DNA of 64,000 nt from Lachnospiraceae bacterium (GTDB lineage Bacteria > Bacillota > Clostridia > Lachnospirales > Lachnospiraceae): positions 1 through 64,000 of the forward strand of contig SVEB01000086.1 in NCBI GenBank assembly GCA_015057635.1, given 5' to 3'. How positions within the stretch are numbered: position 1 is the first letter of the stretch; every line of letters begins with the position of its first letter. Shown here piece by piece: positions 42,326 to 50,297 of the stretch. The translations under genes were made by a program, and so were the position numbers. The notes below the pieces were generated by a model. It had not been told where the DNA came from and searched no databases. It worked only from the letters and a program-made list of their open reading frames with translations.

Positions 42326-43153
42326 ATGAAAACAAAGAAAGCGGTTGTCTTCTCCGTAAAGACACTAGTTAATATGCTGATTCTTCTTATTTTCTTTGTG
42401 CCATTCTACTGGATGGTGCTTACCGCGATCAAGTCTCTCGGCGAGACAATGCTGTTTCCGCCAAGCTTTTTCGTGAAATCCCCAAAGTGGGAGAACTTTA
42501 TAAATGCCTATCAGGCAATCCCATTTTTAAAATTCCTAAAGAACAGTATGATTGTGACGGCCGGTACCATGGCATGTCAGTTCGTCACGATCATTCCGGC
42601 CGCGTATGCATTTGCAAGATATGAATTCCCGGGAAAGAAACTATTCTTTGGAATCACCCTTGCCACGATGATGATACCGGGGCAGCTTGTATTCCTTCCG
42701 ATTTTCCTTTTATTCAGCAAATGGGGCATGATCAACAGCTACTGGTCCCTGATCCTGCCATCGGCTACAAGTGCTTTCGGAATCTTTATGTTAAGGCAGA
42801 CATTCAAGCAGGTGCCGGAAGAGTTAATTGAGGCGGCGAAATTAGATAGAACAAGCGAATGGAAGATTATCTTTAAGATCATGCTGCCGATTGCAAGACC
42901 CACAGTTGTAACATTAGGACTTCTTACCTTTATCGGTACATGGAACGATTATTTCTGGCCGCTTGTCATGACGACGAATGATACGGTCCGTACCCTTCCG
43001 GTTGGCATCGCATCGCTTCGTATGGTGGAAAGCGGAATTTCCTATCATACCGTTATGGCCGGAAATGTGATTTTGATCATACCGATCCTGATTGTGTATT
43101 TCTTGGCACAGGGACAGATTATTAAGGCATTCACCTATATGGGGGAAAAATAG
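42326..43153 (+). CDS. ABC permease, UgpE-like
   Basis: A 275-residue permease with six predicted helices and the EAA loop LIEAAKLDRTSEWKIIFKIMLP (about residues 170-190), the partner of the preceding UgpA-like gene in the heterodimeric channel. TAGGAGGAAAGA precedes the ATG, and the gene begins 9 bases after the natural stop codon of the interrupted permease, showing that the operon was built around a full-length UgpA. The frame is intact. Confidence 0.92.
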   Translation: MKTKKAVVFSVKTLVNMLILLIFFVPFYWMVLTAIKSLGETMLFPPSFFVKSPKWENFINAYQAIPFLKFLKNSMIVTAGTMACQFVTIIPAAYAFARYEFPGKKLFFGITLATMMIPGQLVFLPIFLLFSKWGMINSYWSLILPSATSAFGIFMLRQTFKQVPEELIEAAKLDRTSEWKIIFKIMLPIARPTVVTLGLLTFIGTWNDYFWPLVMTTNDTVRTLPVGIASLRMVESGISYHTVMAGNVILIIPILIVYFLAQGQIIKAFTYMGEK

Positions 43154-43171
43154 AAAGAGAGGACAAACAAC

Positions 43172-44581
43172 ATGAAGGCAGGAAAGAAAAACAGATTTAT
43201 CGTATGTATGATGGCAGTGGCATTACTATTTAGCATGACAGGATGCAGCAAGAGCAAAGCAGAGACAACGACCGATGCAGGAGTGGCAGCCGGGACAGAA
43301 ACACCGGCGACTACAGCACCGACTACTAAGGCAGATGGGAAAGCAGATCAGAATACGACAGCTGCCTTAGGCGCAGAAAACATAACAGATGCTAACGTGA
43401 CCGAGATTACCTTCTGGTATTCCTGGACCGATCAGATTCAGCAGAACAATATCGATCTGACCGAAGAATTCAATGAAACAGTAGGAAAAGAAAAAGGCAT
43501 CCATGTAACGGCAGAATATCAGGGAAGCTATGTGGATCTTCATCAGAAACTGCAGGCCGCTTATGTAGCAGGAACCACTCCGGCCGTGACTGTTATGGAG
43601 ATCGCATCCATTGAGACATTTGCTGCAAATGGTGTGCTGGAGCCGCTAGATCCATATATTGAAGCAACCGGGACAGATATGAGCGATTTTCAGCAGGGGC
43701 TGATGCAGAACTCCTATTATAATGGGGGATGCTACGGGCTTCCGTATCTGAGAAGCACACCGATCATGTATATGAACACCACGCTGCTAGAACAGGCAGG
43801 GCTTGATAAGACCGGTCCAAAGACATGGGATGAATTAAAAGAATACATAACGACTGTACATGATAAGACAGGAAAATACGGACTGACCCAGTATGGATAC
43901 ATCTGGACATTAGAAGCCTTTATGCTAGAGCATGGATCCAGCTTATTAAATGCAGACGAGACGGCAACTAATTTAAATTCAGCAGAAGGAAAGGAAATCA
44001 TCCGTTTCTTTAAAGAGTTAGCAGATGCAGGCGCCGTTCATATGATCTCCTCCGCTGAGACAGACAAAGTAATGATGGATGTTATGAATCAGAACTGTGC
44101 AATCTGGTTTGGATCAACAGGCGATCTTACAAACTGCCTGAAGGTGGCAGCAGATAACGGGTTTGAGGTAGCGACTTCCTTTATTCCAATGGATAAGCAG
44201 TATGGAGTCCCGACAGGAGGCTGTAACTTAATTATGACATCCAGCATTTCCGATAAAGAAAAACAGGCAGCATGGGAATTCATTTCCTGGATGACAGAAA
44301 CCGAACAGACGATCAAAGCAAGCACAAACACCGGCTATCTTCCATCCCGTATCAGCGCGATTGAAAATGATGCAATGGTAAGTCTGTATGAACAAGTACC
44401 ACAGTTTAAGGTAGCGTTAGATCAGCTTACCTATGGAACCGGACGTCCGATGAATCCAGGCTATGCAGAAGCAAGCGATGCTATTGAAGATACCTTAGAT
44501 GCGATCTGGGTAAACAATGCCGATATCGACAGCACACTGGCAGAATTAGAGAAGAAAGTAAACGGATTATTAAACGAATAA
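43172..44581 (+). CDS. ABC importer substrate-binding lipoprotein, UgpB-like
   Basis: A 469-residue lipoprotein: signal peptide with lipobox MTGC (Cys25), a long Thr/Ala-rich linker (to about 70), then a family 1 solute-binding fold (ITFWYSWTDQIQQNN..., GGCYGLPYLRSTPIMYMN, and a TGGCNLIMTSS hinge region). These features are shared by UgpB-type and sugar-binding proteins. Pho-box-like repeats upstream and the phosphodiesterase gene downstream favour glycerol-3-phosphate or glycerophosphodiesters over sugars, but this is inference. It is 18 bp after the UgpE-like gene. Confidence 0.9.
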   Translation: MKAGKKNRFIVCMMAVALLFSMTGCSKSKAETTTDAGVAAGTETPATTAPTTKADGKADQNTTAALGAENITDANVTEITFWYSWTDQIQQNNIDLTEEFNETVGKEKGIHVTAEYQGSYVDLHQKLQAAYVAGTTPAVTVMEIASIETFAANGVLEPLDPYIEATGTDMSDFQQGLMQNSYYNGGCYGLPYLRSTPIMYMNTTLLEQAGLDKTGPKTWDELKEYITTVHDKTGKYGLTQYGYIWTLEAFMLEHGSSLLNADETATNLNSAEGKEIIRFFKELADAGAVHMISSAETDKVMMDVMNQNCAIWFGSTGDLTNCLKVAADNGFEVATSFIPMDKQYGVPTGGCNLIMTSSISDKEKQAAWEFISWMTETEQTIKASTNTGYLPSRISAIENDAMVSLYEQVPQFKVALDQLTYGTGRPMNPGYAEASDAIEDTLDAIWVNNADIDSTLAELEKKVNGLLNE

Positions 44582-44644
44582 ATATAAAAAAGTCTGGATG
44601 TGCGAATGAGGGGGCGGCATCCGGGCCTTTATAAGGAGGGCATC

Positions 44645-45949
44645 ATGAGGAATAAATTATTGGTACTATCGGTAGATTCACTACAGACAACCGATCTGCT
44701 CTATTTAAGACAGAAAGAGAACTTTAAAGAAATTTTAGAAAAATGCGCCTTAGTTGAAAATGTAAGAGAGATCTATCCGACGCTTACCTATCCAATCCAT
44801 ACTACCATCATCACAGGTGTTCATCCGAATAAACATGGGATCACCCACAACCAGATACCGGGGATTGATCTCGAGAACCCGGACTGGAGCATTATGGGCA
44901 GTGACTGGAACTGGTACAGCGATACGGTGAAAGTCCCGTCTTTAATGGATGCTGCAAATGAAGCAGGTCTTGAGACCGCATCTGTTTTATGGCCGGTGAT
45001 GGGCGGACAGAAGCCAAAGCATAACATGGCAGAGATCTGGCCGAATAGCCATGAATCGATCCGCACCACATTTGAACGTGCCTGCACAAAGGATATCTTA
45101 GACTTATATTACGAAAGATATTTAGTTCCGTTTGACTGGATTCATAGAACCGATATGGATGGTTATTCCATACCGATCGCAGTGGATATAATCAAACGGT
45201 TTCAGCCGGACTTTATGCTGATCCACTCCATCTGCTTGGATCACTGCCGTCATGAATATGGAGAGGAAGGGCCGAAGATCGAAGAGTGCCTCGACCGTGT
45301 GGATACAATCGTAGGAAGCCTGATGCAGGCATTAAAGGAAGTAGGATGTGAGCAGAATACCAATGTTGTGATCTTAGGTGATCACGGACAGATCCGTATC
45401 CGCGGCGTATTCAACTTAAATATCGTGCTTGCTTCTTACGGTCTGATTCGGGTTGGAAAAGACGGCCATGTGAAAGATTATGATGCTTACAGCTTCTCCG
45501 CCGGTTTCTCCACCCATATCATCTTAAAAAATCCGGATGACGAGGAAATGAAGAAGAAAGTTTATTTCATCCTTCTTTTAGTGCAGCAGCAGTATCGCGA
45601 TTATATGGGAAGAATCTTTACAAAGGAAGAGGCAGAACGGGAGGAAGGGCTTGCCGGAGAGATGTCATTTGTAATCGAGTCAGCTGATGGCATCATATTT
45701 GATAATAAGGTGACCGGAACGATAACGGAAGAAGTGAAAGTCAGCGGAAACTCCATTTACAATGGAATGCACGGACACCATCCTTCCAAAGGAAGAAAGC
45801 CTCCATTCTTAGCGTTTGGACCGGACATCAAAGAAGGCGTCGTGATTCATTCGGGGGATATGTTAGATGAGTGCCCGACCTTAGCAGCACTCTTACAGGT
45901 GGACCTTCCAGATATGGAAGGACAAGCATTTCCAATCTTAAAAAAATAG
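44645..45949 (+). CDS. Alkaline-phosphatase-superfamily phosphodiesterase/pyrophosphatase
   Basis: A 434-residue enzyme of the nucleotide pyrophosphatase/phosphodiesterase type: metal-binding SVDSLQTTDL near the N-terminus, nucleophile Thr in LTYPIHTTIITG, then HGITHNQ, SICLDHCRHEYG, ILGDHGQIRI (second metal site) and YNGMHGHHPSKG (third). There is no signal peptide, so it acts inside the cell, probably cleaving an imported phosphodiester. AAGGAGGG at 44633-44640 decides the ATG at 44645; the frame is open 15 codons further up. It is the last gene of the Ugp-like operon and supports a phosphate-scavenging role. Confidence 0.85.
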   Translation: MRNKLLVLSVDSLQTTDLLYLRQKENFKEILEKCALVENVREIYPTLTYPIHTTIITGVHPNKHGITHNQIPGIDLENPDWSIMGSDWNWYSDTVKVPSLMDAANEAGLETASVLWPVMGGQKPKHNMAEIWPNSHESIRTTFERACTKDILDLYYERYLVPFDWIHRTDMDGYSIPIAVDIIKRFQPDFMLIHSICLDHCRHEYGEEGPKIEECLDRVDTIVGSLMQALKEVGCEQNTNVVILGDHGQIRIRGVFNLNIVLASYGLIRVGKDGHVKDYDAYSFSAGFSTHIILKNPDDEEMKKKVYFILLLVQQQYRDYMGRIFTKEEAEREEGLAGEMSFVIESADGIIFDNKVTGTITEEVKVSGNSIYNGMHGHHPSKGRKPPFLAFGPDIKEGVVIHSGDMLDECPTLAALLQVDLPDMEGQAFPILKK

Positions 45950-45960
45950 AAACATACAAA

Positions 45961-46038
45961 AAAGAAGCCGCGAGGTTTTTAATCAATCAGATTTGAAAGT
46001 AGGGTTTGATTGAAAGAAAACTTCGTGGCTTCTTTTTC
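45961..46038 (+). terminator. Long intrinsic terminator
   Basis: AAAGAAGCCGCGAGG...ATCAA pairs with TTGAT...CTTCGTGGCTTCTTT, followed by a T-run, immediately after the Ugp-like operon. Confidence 0.82.
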
Positions 46039-46039
46039 G

Positions 46040-46593
46040 TTGCAGGCTGGAGTTAGTGTGGAAATCCTATGATTTTCCTGCCAGAGGTATTTCGTTTGGT
46101 TATCCAGCGACATTATTTTTACTGGGGAGTGCTTTCAATGCCGGTAATAAAAACAGAGGGGGCATCAAAAGCAGGGCCTGAATATCTTATATCATGCTTT
46201 GCTTATTGTTATGTATATCCTGTTAAGTTTGAGGCCAGGAAACACAAAGTTTCTATATAAGAAATTAAGAGATCTCATAATGAAACAGTTACAGGAAATT
46301 TCTAAAATTAAATATTCAGCCTGATCAAAGCTGCGTTAAGGTGCTTCATAAAGCAATTGTATAAATACATCAGTGTATTACACTTTGATGATAGTGAAAT
46401 TGTAACATATGAATATTTAGTAAAAAATCGTCCGTTAGACCTATTTCTTGTTGAAATATATCACTTTATGTAATAAAATGGAAATAAATTTAAAACATGG
46501 CAAATCAGATGGCTGTGAATATAGGCCAGAAGATGAAATCATTCACAGCATTGAAAAAACATCTGAGGAAAAACTAAAAACAGGAGGCATGAT
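46040..46593 (+). other. Gene-poor region with degenerate coding-like stretches
   Basis: About 550 bases without a supported gene. Short open stretches in different frames (for example 46069-46260, a 38-codon stretch from 46210, and about 46330-46470 coding FIKQLYKYISVLHFDDSEIVTYEYL) look like pieces of decayed genes, but none has a ribosome site or a recognisable family. Confidence 0.4.
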
Positions 46594-47016
46594 ATGAACA
46601 ATCTGATTAATAAGTATCTCACATTATTTCTGACTGGTGGCGTAATGTATCTGTTAATCGAATTTATTTCAAGAGACGGGCATACTCACTGGTCCATGGG
46701 CATTGTAGGAGGTATCTGCTTTGTACTGATCGGGCTGATTAATGAAGTCTACAGTTCAGATACCCCATTCTGGCTTCAGATGCTTTTAGGTGGACTTTTA
46801 GTCACTTTAGTGGAGCTGGCATCTGGCATTATCATTAATCTTGTTTTAGGACTTGGCGTATGGGATTATTCCAACCACTCCCTTAACTTCTTGGGACAGG
46901 TATGCCTGCCTTTTTCCATCCTTTGGTGCGGGATATCCGCTTTTGCGATCGTTGTGGATGACTATATCCGTTACTGGTTTTTTGGAGAGGATAGACCGCA
47001 GTACTGTTTCTTTTAG
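46594..47016 (+). CDS. CmpB-type putative ABC transporter permease (small membrane protein)
   Basis: A 140-residue protein with four predicted hydrophobic segments (TLFLTGGVMYLLIEFI, GIVGGICFVLIGLI, MLLGGLLVTLVELASGIIINLVL, LPFSILWCGISAFAIVVDDYI) and the pattern LGLGVWDYS, as in the PF06541-type family common in clostridia. Despite the database name, a transport role is unproven. AGGAGGCATGAT provides the ribosome site. It converges with two small genes on the minus strand across a 20-bp palindrome. Confidence 0.78.
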   Translation: MNNLINKYLTLFLTGGVMYLLIEFISRDGHTHWSMGIVGGICFVLIGLINEVYSSDTPFWLQMLLGGLLVTLVELASGIIINLVLGLGVWDYSNHSLNFLGQVCLPFSILWCGISAFAIVVDDYIRYWFFGEDRPQYCFF

Positions 47017-47033
47017 TTATCGGCAAAAAAGGA

Positions 47034-47053
47034 GCAGAGGGTTAACCCTCTGC
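47034..47053. terminator. Perfect 20-bp palindrome at the meeting point of convergent genes
   Basis: GCAGAGGGTTAACCCTCTGC is fully self-complementary. It contains the stop codon of the minus-strand small gene (47042-47044) and has an A6 run just to the left, so it may act as a terminator for minus-strand transcripts. Confidence 0.6.
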
Positions 47054-47197
47054 TTCTGCTTCTGAAACGATCTGTTCTAATACTTTAATTAAATCAGGAA
47101 GCGTATTAAGCTGTACGTTTCGTTCTAAAATCATATTTCGTAATCCAGGGGATAAGGAATCGAATTTCTCTTTTAGAGCTGGCGCTACATAAGACAT
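47042..47197 (-). CDS. Small conserved-looking protein (51 aa)
   Basis: Start ATG at 47197 on the minus strand, preceded by AAGGTGACAGT. The 51-residue product begins MSYVAPALKEKFDSLSPGLR and ends LEQIVSEAEAEG; it is acidic, helical and has no membrane segment. It follows the 66-residue gene at 47231-47431 with a 33-bp gap, so the two probably form an operon. Function unknown. The ribosome site, codon pattern and operon position argue that it is real despite its length. Confidence 0.65.
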   Translation of the reverse strand: MSYVAPALKEKFDSLSPGLRNMILERNVQLNTLPDLIKVLEQIVSEAEAEG

Positions 47198-47230
47198 ACT
47201 GTCACCTTCTTTCTGCTGGATTCTTATGAT

Positions 47231-47431
47231 CTACCACAGCTGATGAGAGTTAGAAGAGAGACTGGATACAAAATGATCCATCTCGTCCTTGGAATGAATG
47301 GTTCTGGAGTGGGCGATCACGCCTTCACGTTCCGGCTGTGGCATCGTCGAGAAGGCATTCATAGCGTTGGTATCTTTGGCGAGTGCCATGCTAAAGCCAA
47401 TCGGTATTTCATTGTTACCTAGTAGTTCCAT
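47231..47431 (-). CDS. Small conserved-looking protein (66 aa)
   Basis: The ATG at 47431 has AGAAAGGAGTGA upstream. The 66-residue product starts MELLGNNEIPIGFSMALAKD and contains PEREGVIAHSRTIHSKDEMDHFVSSL. It resembles, from memory, small Firmicute proteins with a MELLxNxxIPxGF start and a helical C-terminus, for which no function is established. It is upstream of, and probably co-transcribed with, the 51-residue gene. Confidence 0.7.
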   Translation of the reverse strand: MELLGNNEIPIGFSMALAKDTNAMNAFSTMPQPEREGVIAHSRTIHSKDEMDHFVSSLSSNSHQLW

Positions 47432-47501
47432 AAGAAGTCACTCCTTTCTAATCCATTGTCTAGTATTTGCAGATGGCTGAAATTTATTTGCGAGACACAG
47501 G

Positions 47502-47581
47502 GAACTTCGCAGTTGATTTCTGGATTTTTGCTGGCTGTGAGGAATTTTCGGCCCAAAATCTAAAAATCAACTGCAAAGTTC
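47502..47581. repeat. Long hairpin with 33-bp arms, unrelated to the CAGACAG family
   Basis: GAACTTcGCAGTTGATTT...GATTTT pairs with AAAATC...AAATCAACTGCaAAGTTC over about 33 bp with a few mismatches and a 14-base loop (CTGTGAGGAATTTT). It lies in the 366-bp gap between the small minus-strand operon and tRNA-Gly. The remainder of the gap is purine-rich and has only the tRNA promoter. Confidence 0.7.
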
Positions 47582-47742
47582 GAGTGGCGGGAGACGGAGA
47601 GATAAAAAGCAAGGACAAAAGCGAAAGGAAGGATGAGAGCAGAGAGGAGAATAAACGAGAATAAAGGAAAAGGCATAAAAAGAAAGTAGAACAGGGAGGG
47701 AAGCGATTCGATAAAATAATAGAAAAAAGAATAAAAAATATG

Positions 47743-47771
47743 TTGACAAAGAGAAAGTTATTTAATATAAT
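47743..47771 (+). promoter_or_regulatory. Consensus sigma-A promoter of tRNA-Gly
   Basis: TTGACA (47743-47748), 17-bp spacer, TATAAT (47766-47771), 26 bases before the tRNA 5' end. This is a perfect match to the housekeeping promoter consensus. Confidence 0.88.
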
Positions 47772-47797
47772 AACAAATATATCAGCAAACTTAATAT

Positions 47798-47869
47798 GCA
47801 CGAGTGGCTCAGTGGTGGAGTATCGCCTTGCCAAGGCGAGGGTCGCGGGTTCGAATCCCGTCTCGTGCT
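47798..47869 (+). tRNA. tRNA-Gly (anticodon GCC)
   Basis: A full cloverleaf is visible: acceptor GCACGAG / CTCGTGC, D-arm GCTCAGTGGTGGAGT, anticodon stem TCGCC-TTGCCAA-GGCGA with anticodon GCC, T-arm CGGGTTCGAATCCCG, discriminator T. CCA is not encoded. The 3' 20 bases form the core attachment sequence of the element that starts here; the gene has been left intact by the integration. Confidence 0.96.
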
Positions 47870-47877
47870 TTTTTTAT

Positions 47878-47920
47878 AACCTCAGAATACTTGATTAAAT
47901 CAAGGGTTCTGAGGTTTTTT
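47878..47920. terminator. Element-encoded terminator after tRNA-Gly
   Basis: AACCTCAGAA / TTCTGAGGTT outer stem with an inner CTTGATT/AATCAAG, followed by T6. It lies just inside the left junction and overlaps the 3' end of the minus-strand integrase frame. It replaces the original tRNA terminator, which is now at 51664. Confidence 0.8.
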
Positions 47921-48663
47921 CGTTGATTACAGTTTGAGTACCCATGAGTACCTGCATTCCATTCATACCGGAAAGGGCATTTACAATGAGTTCATTGGTT
48001 TCTTGCTTGCTACGATTGTTGAGGATGTACCCCCTTGTGGTTTGGATATTGCTATGTCCTAGATACTGACGAATGATTTCAAGAGACAGACCTTGATTAT
48101 ACATTTCAGATGCAACCGTTCTTCGAATGTCATGAGCATACTTTACTGGAATATTTGCACATAGACATTGTGTGCGGATACAGTTATCAATCTCACGAAT
48201 CTTAGTTCGTCCATTGCTATCACAGAAGATAAAATCATTATCTGAATACCCGAATTCTTCATTGATTGATTTTACTTTTTCTAATAAAGTTATTTCATAA
48301 TCACTGAGTGGAAGAAAACGATTACCGTAAGGACTTTTCTTTTTTCTCAGGCAAGTAGACACGACTGATATCTTTTGGATTATTGTCAGGTTCACATCCA
48401 TTTAAGTTTAACTCGATATCATCAAATGGAATTACAAGAATCAAACCTTTCTTCTTGGCAAGCTTCATCAAATCCTTGAAGATGAGTTTCATGTTATTAA
48501 GTGCTTTCTTAGTGAGACCATAATCTCGAATACATTCATAGAAGAAGCTTTCAATATCCTCTGTTGTTATGCGGTCAACTGCTTTGGTCACAATCTTTTT
48601 GTTACGGTAGTACTTCTCCCAATCATTGCGATTACGATGAATGGTACGGTCACTGAGCTTCAT
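47895..48663 (-). pseudogene. Tyrosine recombinase remnant (internal deletion and frameshift)
   Basis: Two overlapping frames. 48663-48322 encodes an N-terminal core-binding (SAM-like) domain (RNRNDWEKYYRNKK..., TKKALNNMKLIFKDLMKLA..., to KDISRVYLPEKKEK). 48401-47895 encodes the C-terminal catalytic part with HDIRRTVASEMYNQG (H-x-x-R), YLGHSNIQTTRGYI (GH and the nucleophile Tyr). The segment between them, which should hold the first catalytic Arg (box I), is missing, and the two halves are out of frame. The extreme N-terminus is also missing. This enzyme cannot be active as it stands. Confidence 0.82.
47935..47951. repeat. Left-end TGAGTAC arm repeats of element 2
   Basis: TGAGTAC at 47935-47941 and 47945-47951 (10-bp period), matching the pairs at the right ends of both elements (12-bp period). 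They lie within the last codons of the integrase remnant. Confidence 0.65.
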
Positions 48664-48675
48664 ATTCTTACGTTT

Positions 48676-49329
48676 TCAACCCACTGAGGATATAAGGTCT
48701 CCAGCGTTTCTGAAACGAGTAATAATGTCCTCAACGTTTGAAATAATAGGTGCTTCTCGGTATCGTCCACCTTTAGTTCCACGAGTGACTGCGATATAGT
48801 ATTGCCCATTTTTATAGAGTAATTGGTCTCCACGAAGGCACTCCAATTCTGATTTCCTTAGTCCTGTTCCTTTGCAAAATTCAATGAATTCTTTGTGAGT
48901 TTTATCATTAAAATTTTTATCATGTTGTGCTGCTATGCGACTACGAGTAATATCTGCACGATGACGAATAGGGGTAGGGTCTAAATCCATCAATGTGTAG
49001 CTATATAGTTTTGCTATTGCACAAGAATATGCTTTTTGTGTATAGGCTGAATAGTTTGAGTAAGAAGCTATCCATTCGTTAGCATGAAGTCTGCATTCAT
49101 CTAAAGTTTTGCAATTATAGTTAGCCTTGCACCATTTCACGAATGTACAACAGTTATGTTGATAGTCACGGAACGTTTTCCAACTATAGATTTTATGTAT
49201 TGTAATGCGCTCTCCATAAGATAGTGTTGCATTGGGATTATATTTCTTTTTTTCTTTAAGGCGTAAAACTTCAATTGCTTTATCATCTGCTTTTGATTCG
49301 CCAATTGCAAGCTTCATTCCTGTATTCAA
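48676..49329 (-). pseudogene. Integrase remnant, truncated at both ends
   Basis: A 217-residue frame. From KLAIGESKADDKAIE it aligns with the integrase at 1-165, but the leading 21 residues found there are gone: the frame instead begins inside the 3' end of the AraC gene (47-bp overlap, MNTGM). The core-binding domain and box I (CKGTGLRKSELECLRGDQ) are present. The frame ends soon after RGTKGGRYREAPI in ...AGDLISSVG, before the H-x-x-R, GH and Tyr boxes, so it is inactive. It seems to be a different integrase type from the remnant downstream. Confidence 0.8.
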
Positions 49330-50191
49330 TAGGAGTCATACCCATATTTCTTTTAAATATTTTTGTAAAATAACTAAAATCACGAAAGCCACAGAAAGTA
49401 GCGATATCACAGGATTTTAATTCTGTAGTCAGAAGCATTTCAGTGGCTTTTTGTATTCTGTAGTTCATTAAGTATTGCATTGGAGAAGTACCTACCGCCT
49501 GCTTAAAGCTTCTTAGCAGAGCACTTTCACTACAACCAATCAGCTGTATTAAATCCTGGTTGCTAATATCTTCACTAAAATGTTTCTCCATAAAAGAAAT
49601 AGAATGTTTTACACGATTAAGCAGGGTATCATTTGCTTTAAAACCATTTGTTTCTGATAAATGGTCGACAAGAAATCTCATGGCTTTGGATATCTGATAA
49701 CGAGCTTCGTTTTCGAAATCGTAGGATTCACTTGTTATTGCGTTCCAGGCGGCAAGCATAGCATCAGAAATGGCTTTTTGCCAGTCAGTCTTGTCATTCA
49801 ATATAATATATGGGGACGCATTATTAATGCTGAAGGGTATGATGAGTCGTTGGAACATAATACTGTCAGAGCTTCCACCAATCAGTTTAGGCAGTATTAC
49901 AAGAGAGCGTAATACACTTTCCTCGTCAGTGACTGATTTAACGCCGTGGAGGCATCCGGAATTGATGAAAATAGAGTCACCGACCTTTAGTTCAATACGT
50001 TCAGTGTTAACGAATACTGTGACAATACCTTTCGTCGCTAGAATGTATTCGTATTCGTCATGCCAGTGTACCGGAACATGCATTAATTGCATATCATCCT
50101 CGTAGCATGCAACTGGAAAATTCACACTACCGTAAGGAGTGGTATCTTTTTTATTATTATTTATATGAACATCACATATGCTAATTGCCAT
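49283..50191 (-). CDS. AraC-family regulator with cupin sensor (element cargo)
   Basis: A 302-residue regulator: N-terminal cupin domain (MHVPVHWHDEYEYILATKGIV..., VGDSIFINSGCLHGV) and C-terminal AraC DNA-binding domain (ISNQDLIQLIGCSESALLRSFKQ, then KSCDIATFCGFRDFSYFTKIFKRNMGMTPIEYR). The frame extends upstream to 50296, but the conserved region starts near MAISICDVH at 50191, with GAGG before it. The last residues (NEACNWRIKSR) are encoded by DNA that belongs to the integrase gene, so the natural C-terminus was replaced by a fusion. It is divergent from the MFS gene and probably controls it. Confidence 0.87.
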   Translation of the reverse strand: MAISICDVHINNNKKDTTPYGSVNFPVACYEDDMQLMHVPVHWHDEYEYILATKGIVTVFVNTERIELKVGDSIFINSGCLHGVKSVTDEESVLRSLVILPKLIGGSSDSIMFQRLIIPFSINNASPYIILNDKTDWQKAISDAMLAAWNAITSESYDFENEARYQISKAMRFLVDHLSETNGFKANDTLLNRVKHSISFMEKHFSEDISNQDLIQLIGCSESALLRSFKQAVGTSPMQYLMNYRIQKATEMLLTTELKSCDIATFCGFRDFSYFTKIFKRNMGMTPIEYRNEACNWRIKSR

Positions 50192-50297
50192 AAAGACCTC
50201 ACACGACTGTTTTATTATACTAAAGTAAAGAAATATCATATTTATTAATATAAAAATGCTGGTATTATTATAATATACTAATGATGGAGGTATCAAT

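Noticed and set aside
46069-46260. 63-residue frame after the Ugp-like operon
   Set aside because: No ribosome site and no recognisable family; the region looks degenerate.
47895-48401. 168-residue frame as a complete small recombinase
   Set aside because: Its first 25 residues are a frame-shifted reading of the upstream integrase half; only the part from about GNRFLPLSDYE is homologous, so it is a remnant.
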